In this document: one piece after another, positions 1-7,375 of the stretch
Layout of the letters: each line of letters opens with the position of its first letter
Numbering within the stretch: position 1 is the stretch's first letter
Assembly: GCA_964390545.1 (NCBI GenBank)
Contig: CAYMJV010000067.1
Span: forward strand, 1-16,931
Direction: 5' to 3'
Source of the DNA: CAYMJV01 sp964390545
Lineage (GTDB): Bacteria; Desulfobacterota; BSN033; UBA1163
Length of the DNA: 16,931 nucleotides
The notes under the pieces: generated by a model
Told to the model about the DNA's origin: nothing
The model's input: only the letters and a program-made list of their open reading frames with translations
The model's database searches: none
Program-made: the position numbers and the translations under genes

Positions 1-109
1 CGACAAATTCATTCTCTTCAATGGTGAAATCGATATCCCGAAGAGCCTCGGTGTGACCCCCCTTGCGGTCCGCATAGACTTTAGAGATATGGTCGATTAA
101 AACCCTCAT
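1..109 (-). CDS. ABC transporter ATP-binding protein, N-terminal fragment
   Basis: This is the first 36 codons of a minus-strand gene that runs off the left edge. The translation begins MRVLIDHISKVYADRKGG and continues with an ALRDIDFTIEENEFV-type stretch, the usual beta-strand start of an ABC ATPase just before the Walker A loop, which lies outside the window. The ATG at 109 has a GGAG ribosome site five bases upstream. The gene follows the NMT1-type binding protein on the same strand after about 140 bases of repeat, so the most likely role is the ATPase of a nitrate/sulfonate/taurine-type (SsuB/TauB-like) importer acting at the inner membrane. A permease gene would be expected further left. 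The family call is firm from sequence and context together; the substrate is unknown. Confidence 0.75.
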   Translation of the reverse strand, partial: MRVLIDHISKVYADRKGGHTEALRDIDFTIEENEFV

Positions 110-120
110 ATCGCTCCGCT

Positions 121-238
121 CAAATTTCAAATGTCAAAGCTCAAATATCAAATGAATCACAAATGAATAAATGGCAAAAATTTGCTCTTTCGAAATTTAG
201 GCTTTGGATTTCATTTGAACTTTGACATTTGGCATTTG
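121..238. repeat. Inverted repeat built from degenerate CAAAT words
   Basis: The gap between the binding-protein stop and the ATPase start is filled by A/T-rich words such as TCAAATGTCAAAGC and TCAAATATCAAAT. The left arm (121-146) and the reverse complement of the right arm (213-238) match at about 23 of 26 bases, so the transcript could fold into a long hairpin between the two transporter genes. The right arm shares 18 identical bases (CATTTGAACTTTGACATT, 212-229) with 8533-8550 next to the liv genes, which marks a dispersed repeat family rather than chance A/T richness. Confidence 0.75.
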
Positions 239-249
239 CGATTATCTGT

Positions 250-1251
250 CTATTTTCCTAGTTGTTGAAGCGCTTCTTTCAAGAAAGAAGGATCAACCAT
301 CTCGCTGCTCGGCATCTTTTTCGAGATCATTCCGTTTTGATGATACCAGTCCAATTGCTTCTGGACATCTTCGGTCAGAAGTTCTCCGTTTCGGTCATTG
401 TAGGGAAGGGCAAGGGCAACAGCATCCGTCTTTTCTTCCGTATATTTTGAGATGAGATGAAGGACTTCCTGATAGGTGGGTCCCTCTTTTTTCGTCAGCG
501 CATGATCATAATAATACCGGCAGCTCCGGATGTAGCCTTTCATGAAGGCCACAGCAAGAGGTCGGTTCTTCATCAACTTTTCGCCATAAAAGATAGCAGC
601 AATCTGATAAGGAAGATGGTCACCCACCCAGAGGAGAACATTTCCTCCTCCACTCTTTTCCACTGCGGCCACAAGAGGTTGATTGAGGAAGGCCGATTCG
701 ATCTGATTGGAGATGAGGGTATCGCGCATGCTGGAGATGCTTCCAAGAGGCACGACCTTCACATCGTTAAGCGACATCCCCTTCTTTTCAAGGAGGTTAC
801 CAAGGATGTAATGAAAGGTGGAACCAATCTGGGTAATCCCGACCCGTTTCCCTTTCAGATCCTTTAAGTCCCTCACTCCTGACTTCCACTGTTCTGTGTT
901 GACCAGAAGAGCAGTTAGCTTATATCCAGGCCACTCCCTACCTTTGTCGGCGACGACAGCGATCTTCATCCCCTGCGCAATCGAATTATAGAGGCCAGCC
1001 GTCAGACCCGTGGCACCTACATCAATATCTCCGGTGGCTGTAGCCACGGCAATGGGCTGTGCTGCCTTAAACCAGACGGGCTCCAACTTGATTCCCTCGG
1101 CTTCAAAAAAGCCCTTATCCATACCAATGAAGATAGGAGCTGTGCTGGAGAGTTTGAGGGCTCCCACTTTGACAGTCGTTTGAGCCCAGGAGGTAAAGGG
1201 GATTGCAATCAGGAATAGTCCAAGTGGAATGAGCATTGCTTTTCTCGTCAT
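250..1251 (-). CDS. NMT1/SsuA-type ABC transporter substrate-binding protein
   Basis: A 333-residue periplasmic binding protein that captures a small organic ligand and passes it to an inner-membrane ABC importer. The start chosen is the ATG at 1251, which has AGGAG seven bases upstream and opens with a standard Sec signal peptide (MTRKAMLIPLGLFLIAIPFT, cleavage probably after SWA, residue 23). The mature part begins with the family's VKVGALKLSSTAPIFIGMDKG pattern, in which the protein compares a ligand-bound state, followed by KGFFEAEGIKLEPVWF, and then the GDIDVGATG and LKGKRVGI blocks typical of NMT1/OpuAC-like (type II) binding proteins. The frame stays open upstream to 1671, but that extension has no signal sequence and reads as antisense to another gene. 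The ABC ATPase at 109 is the probable partner. Family members bind sulfonates, nitrate, pyrimidine precursors or riboflavin, and the ligand cannot be read from sequence. Confidence 0.88.
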   Translation of the reverse strand: MTRKAMLIPLGLFLIAIPFTSWAQTTVKVGALKLSSTAPIFIGMDKGFFEAEGIKLEPVWFKAAQPIAVATATGDIDVGATGLTAGLYNSIAQGMKIAVVADKGREWPGYKLTALLVNTEQWKSGVRDLKDLKGKRVGITQIGSTFHYILGNLLEKKGMSLNDVKVVPLGSISSMRDTLISNQIESAFLNQPLVAAVEKSGGGNVLLWVGDHLPYQIAAIFYGEKLMKNRPLAVAFMKGYIRSCRYYYDHALTKKEGPTYQEVLHLISKYTEEKTDAVALALPYNDRNGELLTEDVQKQLDWYHQNGMISKKMPSSEMVDPSFLKEALQQLGK

Positions 1252-1284
1252 GATTTTTCTCCTTTTCTCCCCCTTCCCCTCGGT

Positions 1285-1307
1285 ACCCTCCCAAAGGGCA
1301 GGAGGGT
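1285..1307 (-). promoter_or_regulatory. Hairpin in the leader of the binding-protein gene
   Basis: ACCCTCC at 1285-1291 pairs perfectly with GGAGGGT at 1301-1307, with a nine-base loop, 34 bases upstream of the binding-protein ATG. No run of T follows on the minus strand, so it does not look like a terminator. It could stabilise the mRNA or bind a regulator, but nothing in the sequence settles its role. Confidence 0.35.
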
Positions 1308-1330
1308 TTCTCTGAGGGGTTGGATTCGTA

Positions 1331-1359
1331 TTGATGAAGCGGAACCTTCGTGCTATATA
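1331..1359 (+). promoter_or_regulatory. Sigma-70-type promoter giving a leaderless transcript
   Basis: TTGATG (1331-1336) is followed after exactly 17 bases by TATATA (1354-1359). The -10 box is preceded by TG one base away (TGCTATATA), an extended -10. The expected transcription start, six to seven bases after the box, falls on the A of the ATG at 1366. No Shine-Dalgarno sequence precedes that ATG, which agrees with a leaderless mRNA. Confidence 0.6.
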
Positions 1360-1365
1360 GTCGTT

Positions 1366-1743
1366 ATGATACCCAAACCTTGCCATGCTGTCTACTATGG
1401 AGGACTTGCCGTAAAAGGGTCGAGACGGAAAGGCCGCCTGTGGGTTGAGGAAGAAAATATTCGCTTTACGGTCCCAGAAGGGAAAAGAGGTGAAAAGATC
1501 AACCTGAAGATTCCCTTTTCTAAAACAGAAAAGATCTTCCTCACCCGGGACAATTACTATGGTGCAGATACCGTCCTCTTCAACCTCACCTTCCGGGATG
1601 AAGCAGAGAAAACCTTTACCTTGAGGTTTGCCCCAATTGCCTTGATTCCAAGAAGGCGGATTGCCCTTCAACAGAGATGGTTTGATTACCTGGCAGAGGC
1701 CATCAATCCTGTGGGCAAAGCCTCATCTCTTTCCACCAGATAA
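1366..1743 (+). CDS. Small protein of unknown function, possibly PH/GRAM-like fold
   Basis: A 125-residue soluble protein that I do not recognise. It has no signal peptide or membrane segment. Its pattern alternates short beta-strand stretches (GRLWVEEENIRFTV, INLKIPFSKTEKIFL, TVLFNLTF, TFTLRF) and ends in an amphipathic helix (QQRWFDYLAEAIN), the layout of bacterial PH-like or GRAM-like domains; this is a fold guess only. The composition is that of a real protein, whereas the opposite-strand reading of the same stretch is not. The ATG sits directly at a predicted transcription start with no ribosome site. The last 58 bases overlap the 3' end of the radical SAM gene on the other strand. A regulatory or membrane-lipid-binding role would be pure speculation. 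Confidence 0.65.
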   Translation: MIPKPCHAVYYGGLAVKGSRRKGRLWVEEENIRFTVPEGKRGEKINLKIPFSKTEKIFLTRDNYYGADTVLFNLTFRDEAEKTFTLRFAPIALIPRRRIALQQRWFDYLAEAINPVGKASSLSTR

Positions 1744-3194
1744 TCTTTATACTCCTGATAGCTCGACTGTACCCACAAGGGCGTCCCAAAGATCTCGTGC
1801 ATCATAATGTTGAACGCCACCTTGGTAATGTAATATCGGTGGTGATGTCTCAATATGGGATTTCGGGAGAAGAGTTTTATCAGCTCTTTGGGCCTCCAGT
1901 AGTATCGTCGCATGATATCTTTGTAGATGAGATTGACCTGCTCCAGTTGGTCCGCTTCTTTCGTGGGCATGACCGCATGGAGATAGTCGTAATTTCGATA
2001 ATCCCAATCCACAATTCTTCCTATCTCTTTCATGTTATTAAAGAAAGGTGTCCCGGGGAGAGGGGTGATGAGGTTGAGACCAAAGTGATCGACATATTTC
2101 CCGAAGAAATTGAGAAAGTCTTTGCGATCGTCTTCTGTCTCTTCCCAGTGACCGATCAGGAGGGTCGCCATGACCATCATTTTATGCTTTTTTACGAGCT
2201 CCATGGCCTTCCGGGCCTGTTCTGCCGAAAGCCGTTTCCGGATGTCCTTGAGCACGGATTCCTTGTGATATTCGAGTCCCATCATAAACTGGTAGACGCC
2301 TGCCTCCCGGAAGCCATCGAGTAAGTCCTCGTCACGGACAATCAGATCGGCCCTCGTCTGGAGCCAGAAATGCTGCCCTGTTTTTCGCTTGAGCATCTCC
2401 TCGATAAAACCAGTTCCCTGATCCCGGTTCACGTTGAAAGTATTGTCACCCACATAGAAAATCGTCTTGTTATACTTTTCTTTGAGAAGCTCAAGTTCAT
2501 CCGCGACCAGTTTCGGACTTCGCCTCCTCCAGGTTTTCTTATAGAAGGCCGATTCCGAGCAGAAGGTACAATCCCAAGTGCACCCTCTTGAGAAATTGAC
2601 GACAAGTCCCCCGCGGCCTTCAGAGGGAAGTTCCACAAAGGGGTGGTCCATCTTGGCCCTGTGGTATGCAGGCATGGGAAGGGTATCGAGGTCTTCGATG
2701 AAAGGACGGTCGCCCGTATAGACGAATTCCTTTTTCTTATTGAGATAGGCCAGGCCTAAGATCTTTGATAAGTCCTCTTCCTTCTTCTCCACGGCCCTAA
2801 GGAATTCTGCTGAGGTCACCTCTCCTTCACCCACACAGATGTAGTCAATGGCAGGGCAATCCCTTAGCGTCTCCTCGGCCGTGAAGGAGGGGTGTTCCCC
2901 TCCCATGACGATGATCGATTGGGGGCTGACCGCCTTGATCAGGTTTGCTGAATTTATCCCATCGTAGGCGAAGGCGGTGCAAGCAACCGAGATGCCAACC
3001 ACGTCCGGTTTCTCTCTTCGGATCTTTTCCTCCAGATCGCGCCAGGGATTTTCATTGAGGGTGCAATCCATATAGTCGATATCAAATCCTTCCCTCTCCA
3101 AATAAGCCAAAAGTTGGAGGCATCCAGGGGAGGGGACCCAGGCCCGCAGGATGGTCCAGATCTTATGAGGCGGGTCAACCAAGAGGAATCTCAT
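1686..3194 (-). CDS. B12-binding radical SAM protein
   Basis: A 502-residue cytoplasmic enzyme. Residues 1-130 form a cobalamin-binding Rossmann domain (VDPPH at 6-10, VMGGEHP at 96-102, VGEGE at 121-125). Residues 195-400 form the radical SAM barrel, with the cluster-binding motif CxxxCxxC at C205, C209 and C212 (GCTWDCTFC). The remaining 100 residues are a basic, helix-rich tail. Class B radical SAM enzymes use cobalamin with S-adenosylmethionine to methylate unreactive carbons or, as in BchE, to form rings; HpnJ/HpnP hopanoid enzymes belong to the same superfamily. The ATG at 3194 has AAGG seven bases upstream. The gene lies downstream of the U32 gene on the same strand, but a 304-base gap with a MITE-like element separates them. 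The substrate is unknown, and BchE-type annotations given to such proteins are often only superfamily labels. Confidence 0.88.
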   Translation of the reverse strand: MRFLLVDPPHKIWTILRAWVPSPGCLQLLAYLEREGFDIDYMDCTLNENPWRDLEEKIRREKPDVVGISVACTAFAYDGINSANLIKAVSPQSIIVMGGEHPSFTAEETLRDCPAIDYICVGEGEVTSAEFLRAVEKKEEDLSKILGLAYLNKKKEFVYTGDRPFIEDLDTLPMPAYHRAKMDHPFVELPSEGRGGLVVNFSRGCTWDCTFCSESAFYKKTWRRRSPKLVADELELLKEKYNKTIFYVGDNTFNVNRDQGTGFIEEMLKRKTGQHFWLQTRADLIVRDEDLLDGFREAGVYQFMMGLEYHKESVLKDIRKRLSAEQARKAMELVKKHKMMVMATLLIGHWEETEDDRKDFLNFFGKYVDHFGLNLITPLPGTPFFNNMKEIGRIVDWDYRNYDYLHAVMPTKEADQLEQVNLIYKDIMRRYYWRPKELIKLFSRNPILRHHHRYYITKVAFNIMMHEIFGTPLWVQSSYQEYKDYLVERDEALPTGLMASAR

Positions 3195-3242
3195 GTCAAA
3201 CCTTACGAAGGGTCAATGCGAGCAAGTGCAATTCCGTGAAGT

Positions 3243-3451
3243 CCACAAAGCAGACAGCCCAGGCTTCAAAAGTTTTAGAATTGCGGTCCTTTAGAAGGCT
3301 ACAGGTCATTTTCGTTATCCATAGAGGCAATGGTCTTACATGGACTTGAAACGTTAGAATGCAATTTCTCAAAGGTTTCGCCCTGCCTTCGCCGAAGCGG
3401 CTTCGCGCAGGCAGGTCTAAAACTTTTTCAGCCGGTCTTTCTGCTTTGTGG
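3243..3451. mobile_element. MITE-like element with ~37-base inverted ends
   Basis: The ends at 3243-3279 and 3416-3451 are inverted copies: both read CCACAAAGCAGA at the outside and AAAAGTTTTAGA at the inside, with a few mismatches and one length change between. The inverted similarity continues inward through ATTGC (to 3284 on the left) if the palindrome at 3370-3415 is removed from the right arm. The interior has no open frame of note. It lies in the gap between the U32 and radical SAM genes and fills most of it. Size and structure suit a non-autonomous element, but no clear target duplication was seen at its outer edges. Confidence 0.6.
3370..3415. repeat. CCTGCC...GGCAGG palindrome nested in the MITE-like arm
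   Basis: The core from 3382 to 3415 is a GC-rich palindrome (CCTGCC ... CCGAAGCGGCTTCG ... GGCAGG). It interrupts the right arm of the surrounding inverted repeat, and TCT lies on both sides (3367-3369 and 3416-3418), compatible with a 3-base duplication. A shorter relative lies at 15351-15370. Confidence 0.65.
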
Positions 3452-3498
3452 CTCGCAGATATTAGCCCGAGTTTGTTGGAAAAGAGATGACACCCATT

Positions 3499-4758
3499 TC
3501 AATTTTTTTCTTCTTTTCTCAGGCGTCCCTTGACGTGACGTTTTAGAAGGGATTTAAAAAATGGAATGCGAAAGATCAAATGGGAGAAAGGGATCTCGAA
3601 GATCTCTCCAGTAAGCAGCTTATCAGAAAAATCTCGGACTCTTTGGCTAGCCTTCTTCACCCCCTCTTCATTCACCACGGCCACCTTTTCAAAGACAGTC
3701 TCACAATATCGACAGGCTGAGCAGGTGGTCTGATTACAGTCGTTCTTTTTGAAGAATTCGATGAAGCCATCCAGCTTCCGGTTATCCATCTGGATGAGTT
3801 CACGCACTTCCAGGTCAAAGACCTTTTCCAGCTCGGAGATCTTCATGATGTTCACATGCTCTGGTTTGATGAAATATTCGAGGTGAACAGGCGTGAAGGC
3901 CCCTTTCCTTGGCAGGGTAAAGAGGTCCAGAATATTTCCGTCGTAACGGCGGTTTTCATAAGCTTTCACATGCTCGAGAAGGAGAAAGGTCTTCTTGAAT
4001 CGCTCAGTGATTTTGAAATGCTCATAACCGATCGCTTCATAATGGGGAATATCCTCTGGCCGTATCCAGGGAGATTTCAAAAGCTCTACCGGGTCAGTCA
4101 GCTTCCGGTAAAGGCAGAGGTAACCCGGATACTGGAGATAACAGTAGTCATCTTCTTCTCCCTCCCTGGAGGCGTGGCCATCATGATTAACATGTTCGTA
4201 ATTGTAGGGACACTGCCAGAGGCAGATGTTGTTGACAATCAGTTCGAGATTACACCTGACGGCTTTCCGGATCGCTTCTAAAGTCTTGAACTCGCGATTG
4301 ATATGTTCGTCGATGATGATCTCCTCAACGCCCATGTCCTCGTATTGAAGGGCTTTCCTGACCGTATTGACGCGAGCCGTGGTGGAGACCTTCACCTTCA
4401 GACGGGGAAAGCGTTTTCTTACAAGATCGATGAGGTAAGGGATACCAATCGTGACCGCATCCGCTCTGGACTGATCAATCCACTCCAAAAGCTCGATGAG
4501 CTGTCCATATCCTTTTTTGGAATATTGAAGGTTTCCGAGGCAGGGGGCATTGAGCAGGTAGCTGAATTCCAGCCCTCGCTCATGGCAGGCCTTGATATAT
4601 CGCCCGACATGGTCTCGGTCGACCTGAGGGAGGACAAATCCAGGTCTTGCGCCTCCCACCACGTCAAAGGGGAGTTTGCCGAAGAGGGCATCGACGGATG
4701 TCCCTTTCAAAGCATCAAGAGAGGTAATGTCCCAGTTGGAACCTAAACGGATTTTCAT
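3499..4758 (-). CDS. Peptidase U32 family protein (UbiU/UbiV/RlhA-like)
   Basis: A 419-residue cytoplasmic protein resembling the U32 family, now known mainly as iron-sulfur proteins for oxygen-independent hydroxylation (UbiU/UbiV in ubiquinone synthesis, RlhA and TrhP in RNA modification) rather than as proteases. Residues 20-260 fit the TIM-barrel-like core, including KVKVSTTARVNT and the strand LELIVNNICLWQCPYN. Cysteines C179, C183, C206 and C215 sit where family members bind a [4Fe-4S] cluster. The C-terminal part adds C341-x4-C346-x2-C349-x2-C352, which resembles a second cluster site. The ATG at 4758 lies 43 bases after livF with only a weak ribosome site, so the gene is probably the last member of the liv operon. 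A role in modifying or processing the imported compound is an inference from position only. The family call is strong in layout but distant in sequence. Confidence 0.8.
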   Translation of the reverse strand: MKIRLGSNWDITSLDALKGTSVDALFGKLPFDVVGGARPGFVLPQVDRDHVGRYIKACHERGLEFSYLLNAPCLGNLQYSKKGYGQLIELLEWIDQSRADAVTIGIPYLIDLVRKRFPRLKVKVSTTARVNTVRKALQYEDMGVEEIIIDEHINREFKTLEAIRKAVRCNLELIVNNICLWQCPYNYEHVNHDGHASREGEEDDYCYLQYPGYLCLYRKLTDPVELLKSPWIRPEDIPHYEAIGYEHFKITERFKKTFLLLEHVKAYENRRYDGNILDLFTLPRKGAFTPVHLEYFIKPEHVNIMKISELEKVFDLEVRELIQMDNRKLDGFIEFFKKNDCNQTTCSACRYCETVFEKVAVVNEEGVKKASQRVRDFSDKLLTGEIFEIPFSHLIFRIPFFKSLLKRHVKGRLRKEEKN

Positions 4759-4801
4759 AGGTCGCTTAAACGTTAATTTTCACATAAACTTTAGGAGGTT
4801 T

Positions 4802-5527
4802 TCAAGAGAGGCCCAATAACTCTTTTCCAAGGCAGAGGATTTTTACTTCTTTGCTCTCGAGGAGGGTGGAGGCGGCCCCTTCTTTGATGAGCCGGCCATT
4901 TCTCAGAAGATAACCTCGATGAGAGATGGACAGGGAAAGATCGATCTCCTGCTCCACAATGAACAGGGTGAGCCCTTTCTGATTCATCTCTCGAAACGTT
5001 GAGAAGATCTCCTTCTTAAGATGAGAGGCGAGCCCCATGGAGGGTTCATCAAGCATAAGGAGTCTGGGCCGCCCCATGATGGCCCTCCCGATGGTTAACA
5101 TCTGTTGCTCGCCCCCACTCAGCGTCCCTGCCCTTTGCGATTCTCTCCCTTTTAAGATCGGGAAGAGATTGTAGATCCAATCCAGGTCTTTCTTGATTTC
5201 TACTTTCTCTTTCCGGTGAATGAACACTCCCATCAAAAGATTATCGAACACGGAGAGGGTAGGGAAGGTATGTCTGCCCTGGGGAACATGTCCGATCCCT
5301 AGCGATACGATCTTATGAGGGTCGAGATTGGTCACATCCTGCTCCTCGAAGAGAATTCTCCCTTCGGTGGTCTTGAGAATTCCGGAGATGGTGAGAAGAA
5401 GGGTTGTCTTCCCTGCTCCATTGGGACCTAAGAGGGCGACGATCTCTCCCTTCTTGATCTCAAGAGAAATCTCCTGGAGAGCAGCAAGAGGCCCATAATG
5501 GACATCCAGTTTCTTGACGTTAAGCAT
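4802..5527 (-). CDS. livF: Branched-chain amino acid-type ABC transporter ATPase LivF
   Basis: One of the two ATPases that drive the liv-type importer, peripheral on the cytoplasmic face of the inner membrane. The 241 residues carry Walker A GPNGAGKTT (34-42), the Q-loop in VPQGRHTFP (81-89), the signature LSGGEQQ (136-142), Walker B LLMLDEP (156-162) and the VEQ switch (191-193) that marks LivF proteins, which use glutamine where LivG uses histidine. The length is normal for the family. The ATG overlaps the livG stop by eight bases, indicating translational coupling. All catalytic residues are present. Confidence 0.95.
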   Translation of the reverse strand: MLNVKKLDVHYGPLAALQEISLEIKKGEIVALLGPNGAGKTTLLLTISGILKTTEGRILFEEQDVTNLDPHKIVSLGIGHVPQGRHTFPTLSVFDNLLMGVFIHRKEKVEIKKDLDWIYNLFPILKGRESQRAGTLSGGEQQMLTIGRAIMGRPRLLMLDEPSMGLASHLKKEIFSTFREMNQKGLTLFIVEQEIDLSLSISHRGYLLRNGRLIKEGAASTLLESKEVKILCLGKELLGLS

Positions 5528-6290
5528 CGGACCTCTTCCTTTTTAAATAGGCATCCATCACCTGGGCGTCCCTTTCAACAATATTTGGAGGGCCTTCAGC
5601 AATGAGTCTACCATTGTCGAGCACTGCCACCTGATCGGCAACCTCCATCACCATACCCATCTGGTGCTCCACGATGCAGAAAGTCATCCCATCCCTTTTG
5701 AACTGTTGGATTCTTTCTTTGAGTTGGTCACTCTCAGCAGAGGTCAAGCCCGAGGCGGGTTCGTCTAAAAGGATGAGTTCCGGTTTCATAGCGAGGGCCC
5801 GGCCCAGCTCAAGAAGTTTCTGTTTGCCAAGGGGAAGCTGAGAGGCGGGTGATTTCCATCGACCTAGAAGGCCCAGGAGATCGAGAATCTCCTTTGCCTC
5901 CTTCAAAGCTCCCTTTTCCGCCCTGGCGGTCCACGGAAGCCAGAGCCCTGAGGAGAGAAGGTTTCCTTTCAACCTCAGATGCATTCCTGCCATGATATTC
6001 TCTATCACGGTCATGTTACTCAGGGTTTGGACCGTCTGGAATGTCCTTCCGATTCCAAGGGCCGATATTTCGTGCGATTCAAGGGCAGTGATCTCTTTAT
6101 CTTTAAAATATATTTTTCCGGAGTCGGGCTTTTCAATTCCGCTGATCAGATGAAAGAGTGTGCTCTTCCCTGCTCCATTGGGTCCAATGAGGCCTTTGAT
6201 GATTCCTTTCTCCACGTTCAAGGAGAAATGATCCAGAGCCCGCAGACCGTCATATTCCTTGGTAATCTCTTCCACCCTTAACAAAGACAT
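5520..6290 (-). CDS. livG: Branched-chain amino acid-type ABC transporter ATPase LivG
   Basis: The second ATPase of the liv-type importer, 256 residues. Walker A is GPNGAGKST (36-44), the Q-loop lies in IGRTFQTVQ (80-88), Walker B is LILLDEP (172-178) and the switch histidine is H209 in VEHQM. The ABC signature reads LPLGKQK (152-158) instead of the LSGGQQ form, a common LivG variation (most have LPYGxQR). The insertion between the Q-loop and signature (residues 105-130) is a LivG trait. Its ATG shares one base with the livM stop (TGATG), and its own end overlaps livF, so the genes are co-translated. Confidence 0.95.
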   Translation of the reverse strand: MSLLRVEEITKEYDGLRALDHFSLNVEKGIIKGLIGPNGAGKSTLFHLISGIEKPDSGKIYFKDKEITALESHEISALGIGRTFQTVQTLSNMTVIENIMAGMHLRLKGNLLSSGLWLPWTARAEKGALKEAKEILDLLGLLGRWKSPASQLPLGKQKLLELGRALAMKPELILLDEPASGLTSAESDQLKERIQQFKRDGMTFCIVEHQMGMVMEVADQVAVLDNGRLIAEGPPNIVERDAQVMDAYLKRKRSDA

Positions 6291-7375
6291 CAGACTTTCC
6301 CTTCGTTTCTCCTTTTCTTTTTTGACCAGTAGCTGATCAGATAGATCAGCCTTGTCCCCAATCGGGTTCCGATGCCGTCAGGGAAGAAGATGAGAAGGAG
6401 GATCAAAATGATTCCGTAAATGGGGAGGCTCCAGGCCTGATATTTTCCAAGGATATCGATGAGCCAGGTGAGGAGGACGGATACGAAGATCGGCCCGTAG
6501 AGATTACCCATTCCACCCAGGATCACCATGATGACGATGAGAATCGAGAGGTTCAGGCTGAAGGCCTCTGGATTGGCGATGGACATGATCGAGGAGAAAA
6601 GGCTTCCTGCAAATCCAGCAAAGGCTGCGCCGATGACAAAGACCCCCAATTTGGTCCGAGCCACTTTGATTCCAATGGTGGAGGCAGCTTCTTCACTGGC
6701 TGCCACAGCCAGAAAGGCCCGCCCCATCTTTGAGCGGACAAGGTTTTTCGAGTAGAGGAAGAGTCCCAGAAGCACTCCCCAGGTGAGGTAATACTGTTTT
6801 AGATAGGTATCAAAAGAGAAACCCCCGATAGACAAAAAAGGGATGTCAAAGATTCCAATGACGCCACCGGTCAAAACGGTGGACTCCCTGACAATGACTT
6901 GAAAGATCTCTCCAAAACCGAGCGTGGCGATGGCCAAGAAATATCCTTTAAGCTTGAGGATGGGTCTTCCGATCAGATAGGCAGCCAAAGCTGCAACGAA
7001 AGGAGAAATCCAGAATGCCAAAAAGGGAGCGAAGCTATATCGGGTGGTGAGAATGGCTGTGGTATATGCTCCGATTCCAAAAAAGGCAGCGTGTCCCAGA
7101 GAGATCTGCCCAGCATAGCCAAGAAAGAGGCTCAACCCAAGTGCCAGAATGGCGTAGATCCCCGCCAGGACCATCAGGTGGTGGAAATGGGGATCACGCC
7201 AGATCAAGGGGACAAATAAAAGAGCCCCCAGATAGAAGAGCTCCCTTCTCTTAAACTCTTTGCCGCGATAGGAGTAGAGGTCATCGGCATCGGGCACAAT
7301 GAGAGAGAGAAGCCACAAAGGGACGACATAAAGAAAGTCTCTTATCCTAAACTCTTTTCTATCAGAATCTACCAT
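6290..7375 (-). CDS. livM: Branched-chain amino acid-type ABC transporter permease LivM
   Basis: One of two membrane subunits of the importer, 361 residues with about nine to ten hydrophobic segments. The LivM signature LGYAGQISLGHAAFFGIGAY lies at residues 85-104, and the cytoplasmic coupling-loop region around GRAFLAVAASEEAASTIGI is intact. The frame is open to 7552, but the extension is hydrophilic, unlike any LivM, and reads antisense to livH. The ATG at 7375 overlaps the livH stop codon (ATGGTAG), the expected coupling arrangement, although no ribosome site is evident. Compared with short LivM proteins it has a polar N-terminal cytoplasmic segment and an early hydrophobic segment (residues 12-27), as in many family members. 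Confidence 0.93.
   Translation of the reverse strand: MVDSDRKEFRIRDFLYVVPLWLLSLIVPDADDLYSYRGKEFKRRELFYLGALLFVPLIWRDPHFHHLMVLAGIYAILALGLSLFLGYAGQISLGHAAFFGIGAYTTAILTTRYSFAPFLAFWISPFVAALAAYLIGRPILKLKGYFLAIATLGFGEIFQVIVRESTVLTGGVIGIFDIPFLSIGGFSFDTYLKQYYLTWGVLLGLFLYSKNLVRSKMGRAFLAVAASEEAASTIGIKVARTKLGVFVIGAAFAGFAGSLFSSIMSIANPEAFSLNLSILIVIMVILGGMGNLYGPIFVSVLLTWLIDILGKYQAWSLPIYGIILILLLIFFPDGIGTRLGTRLIYLISYWSKKKRRNEGKV

Noticed and set aside
121..238. CRISPR-like array
   Set aside because: The repeated words are degenerate, very short and face each other. There are no unique spacers of constant length.
1252..1671. N-terminal extension of the NMT1-type binding protein
   Set aside because: It has no signal peptide, and the sequence reads as the antisense of the plus-strand gene at 1366-1743. 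The ATG at 1251 has both a ribosome site and a signal peptide.
4303..4746. 147-residue frame opposite the U32 gene
   Set aside because: It is a shadow of codon bias in the U32 gene, with no recognisable features.
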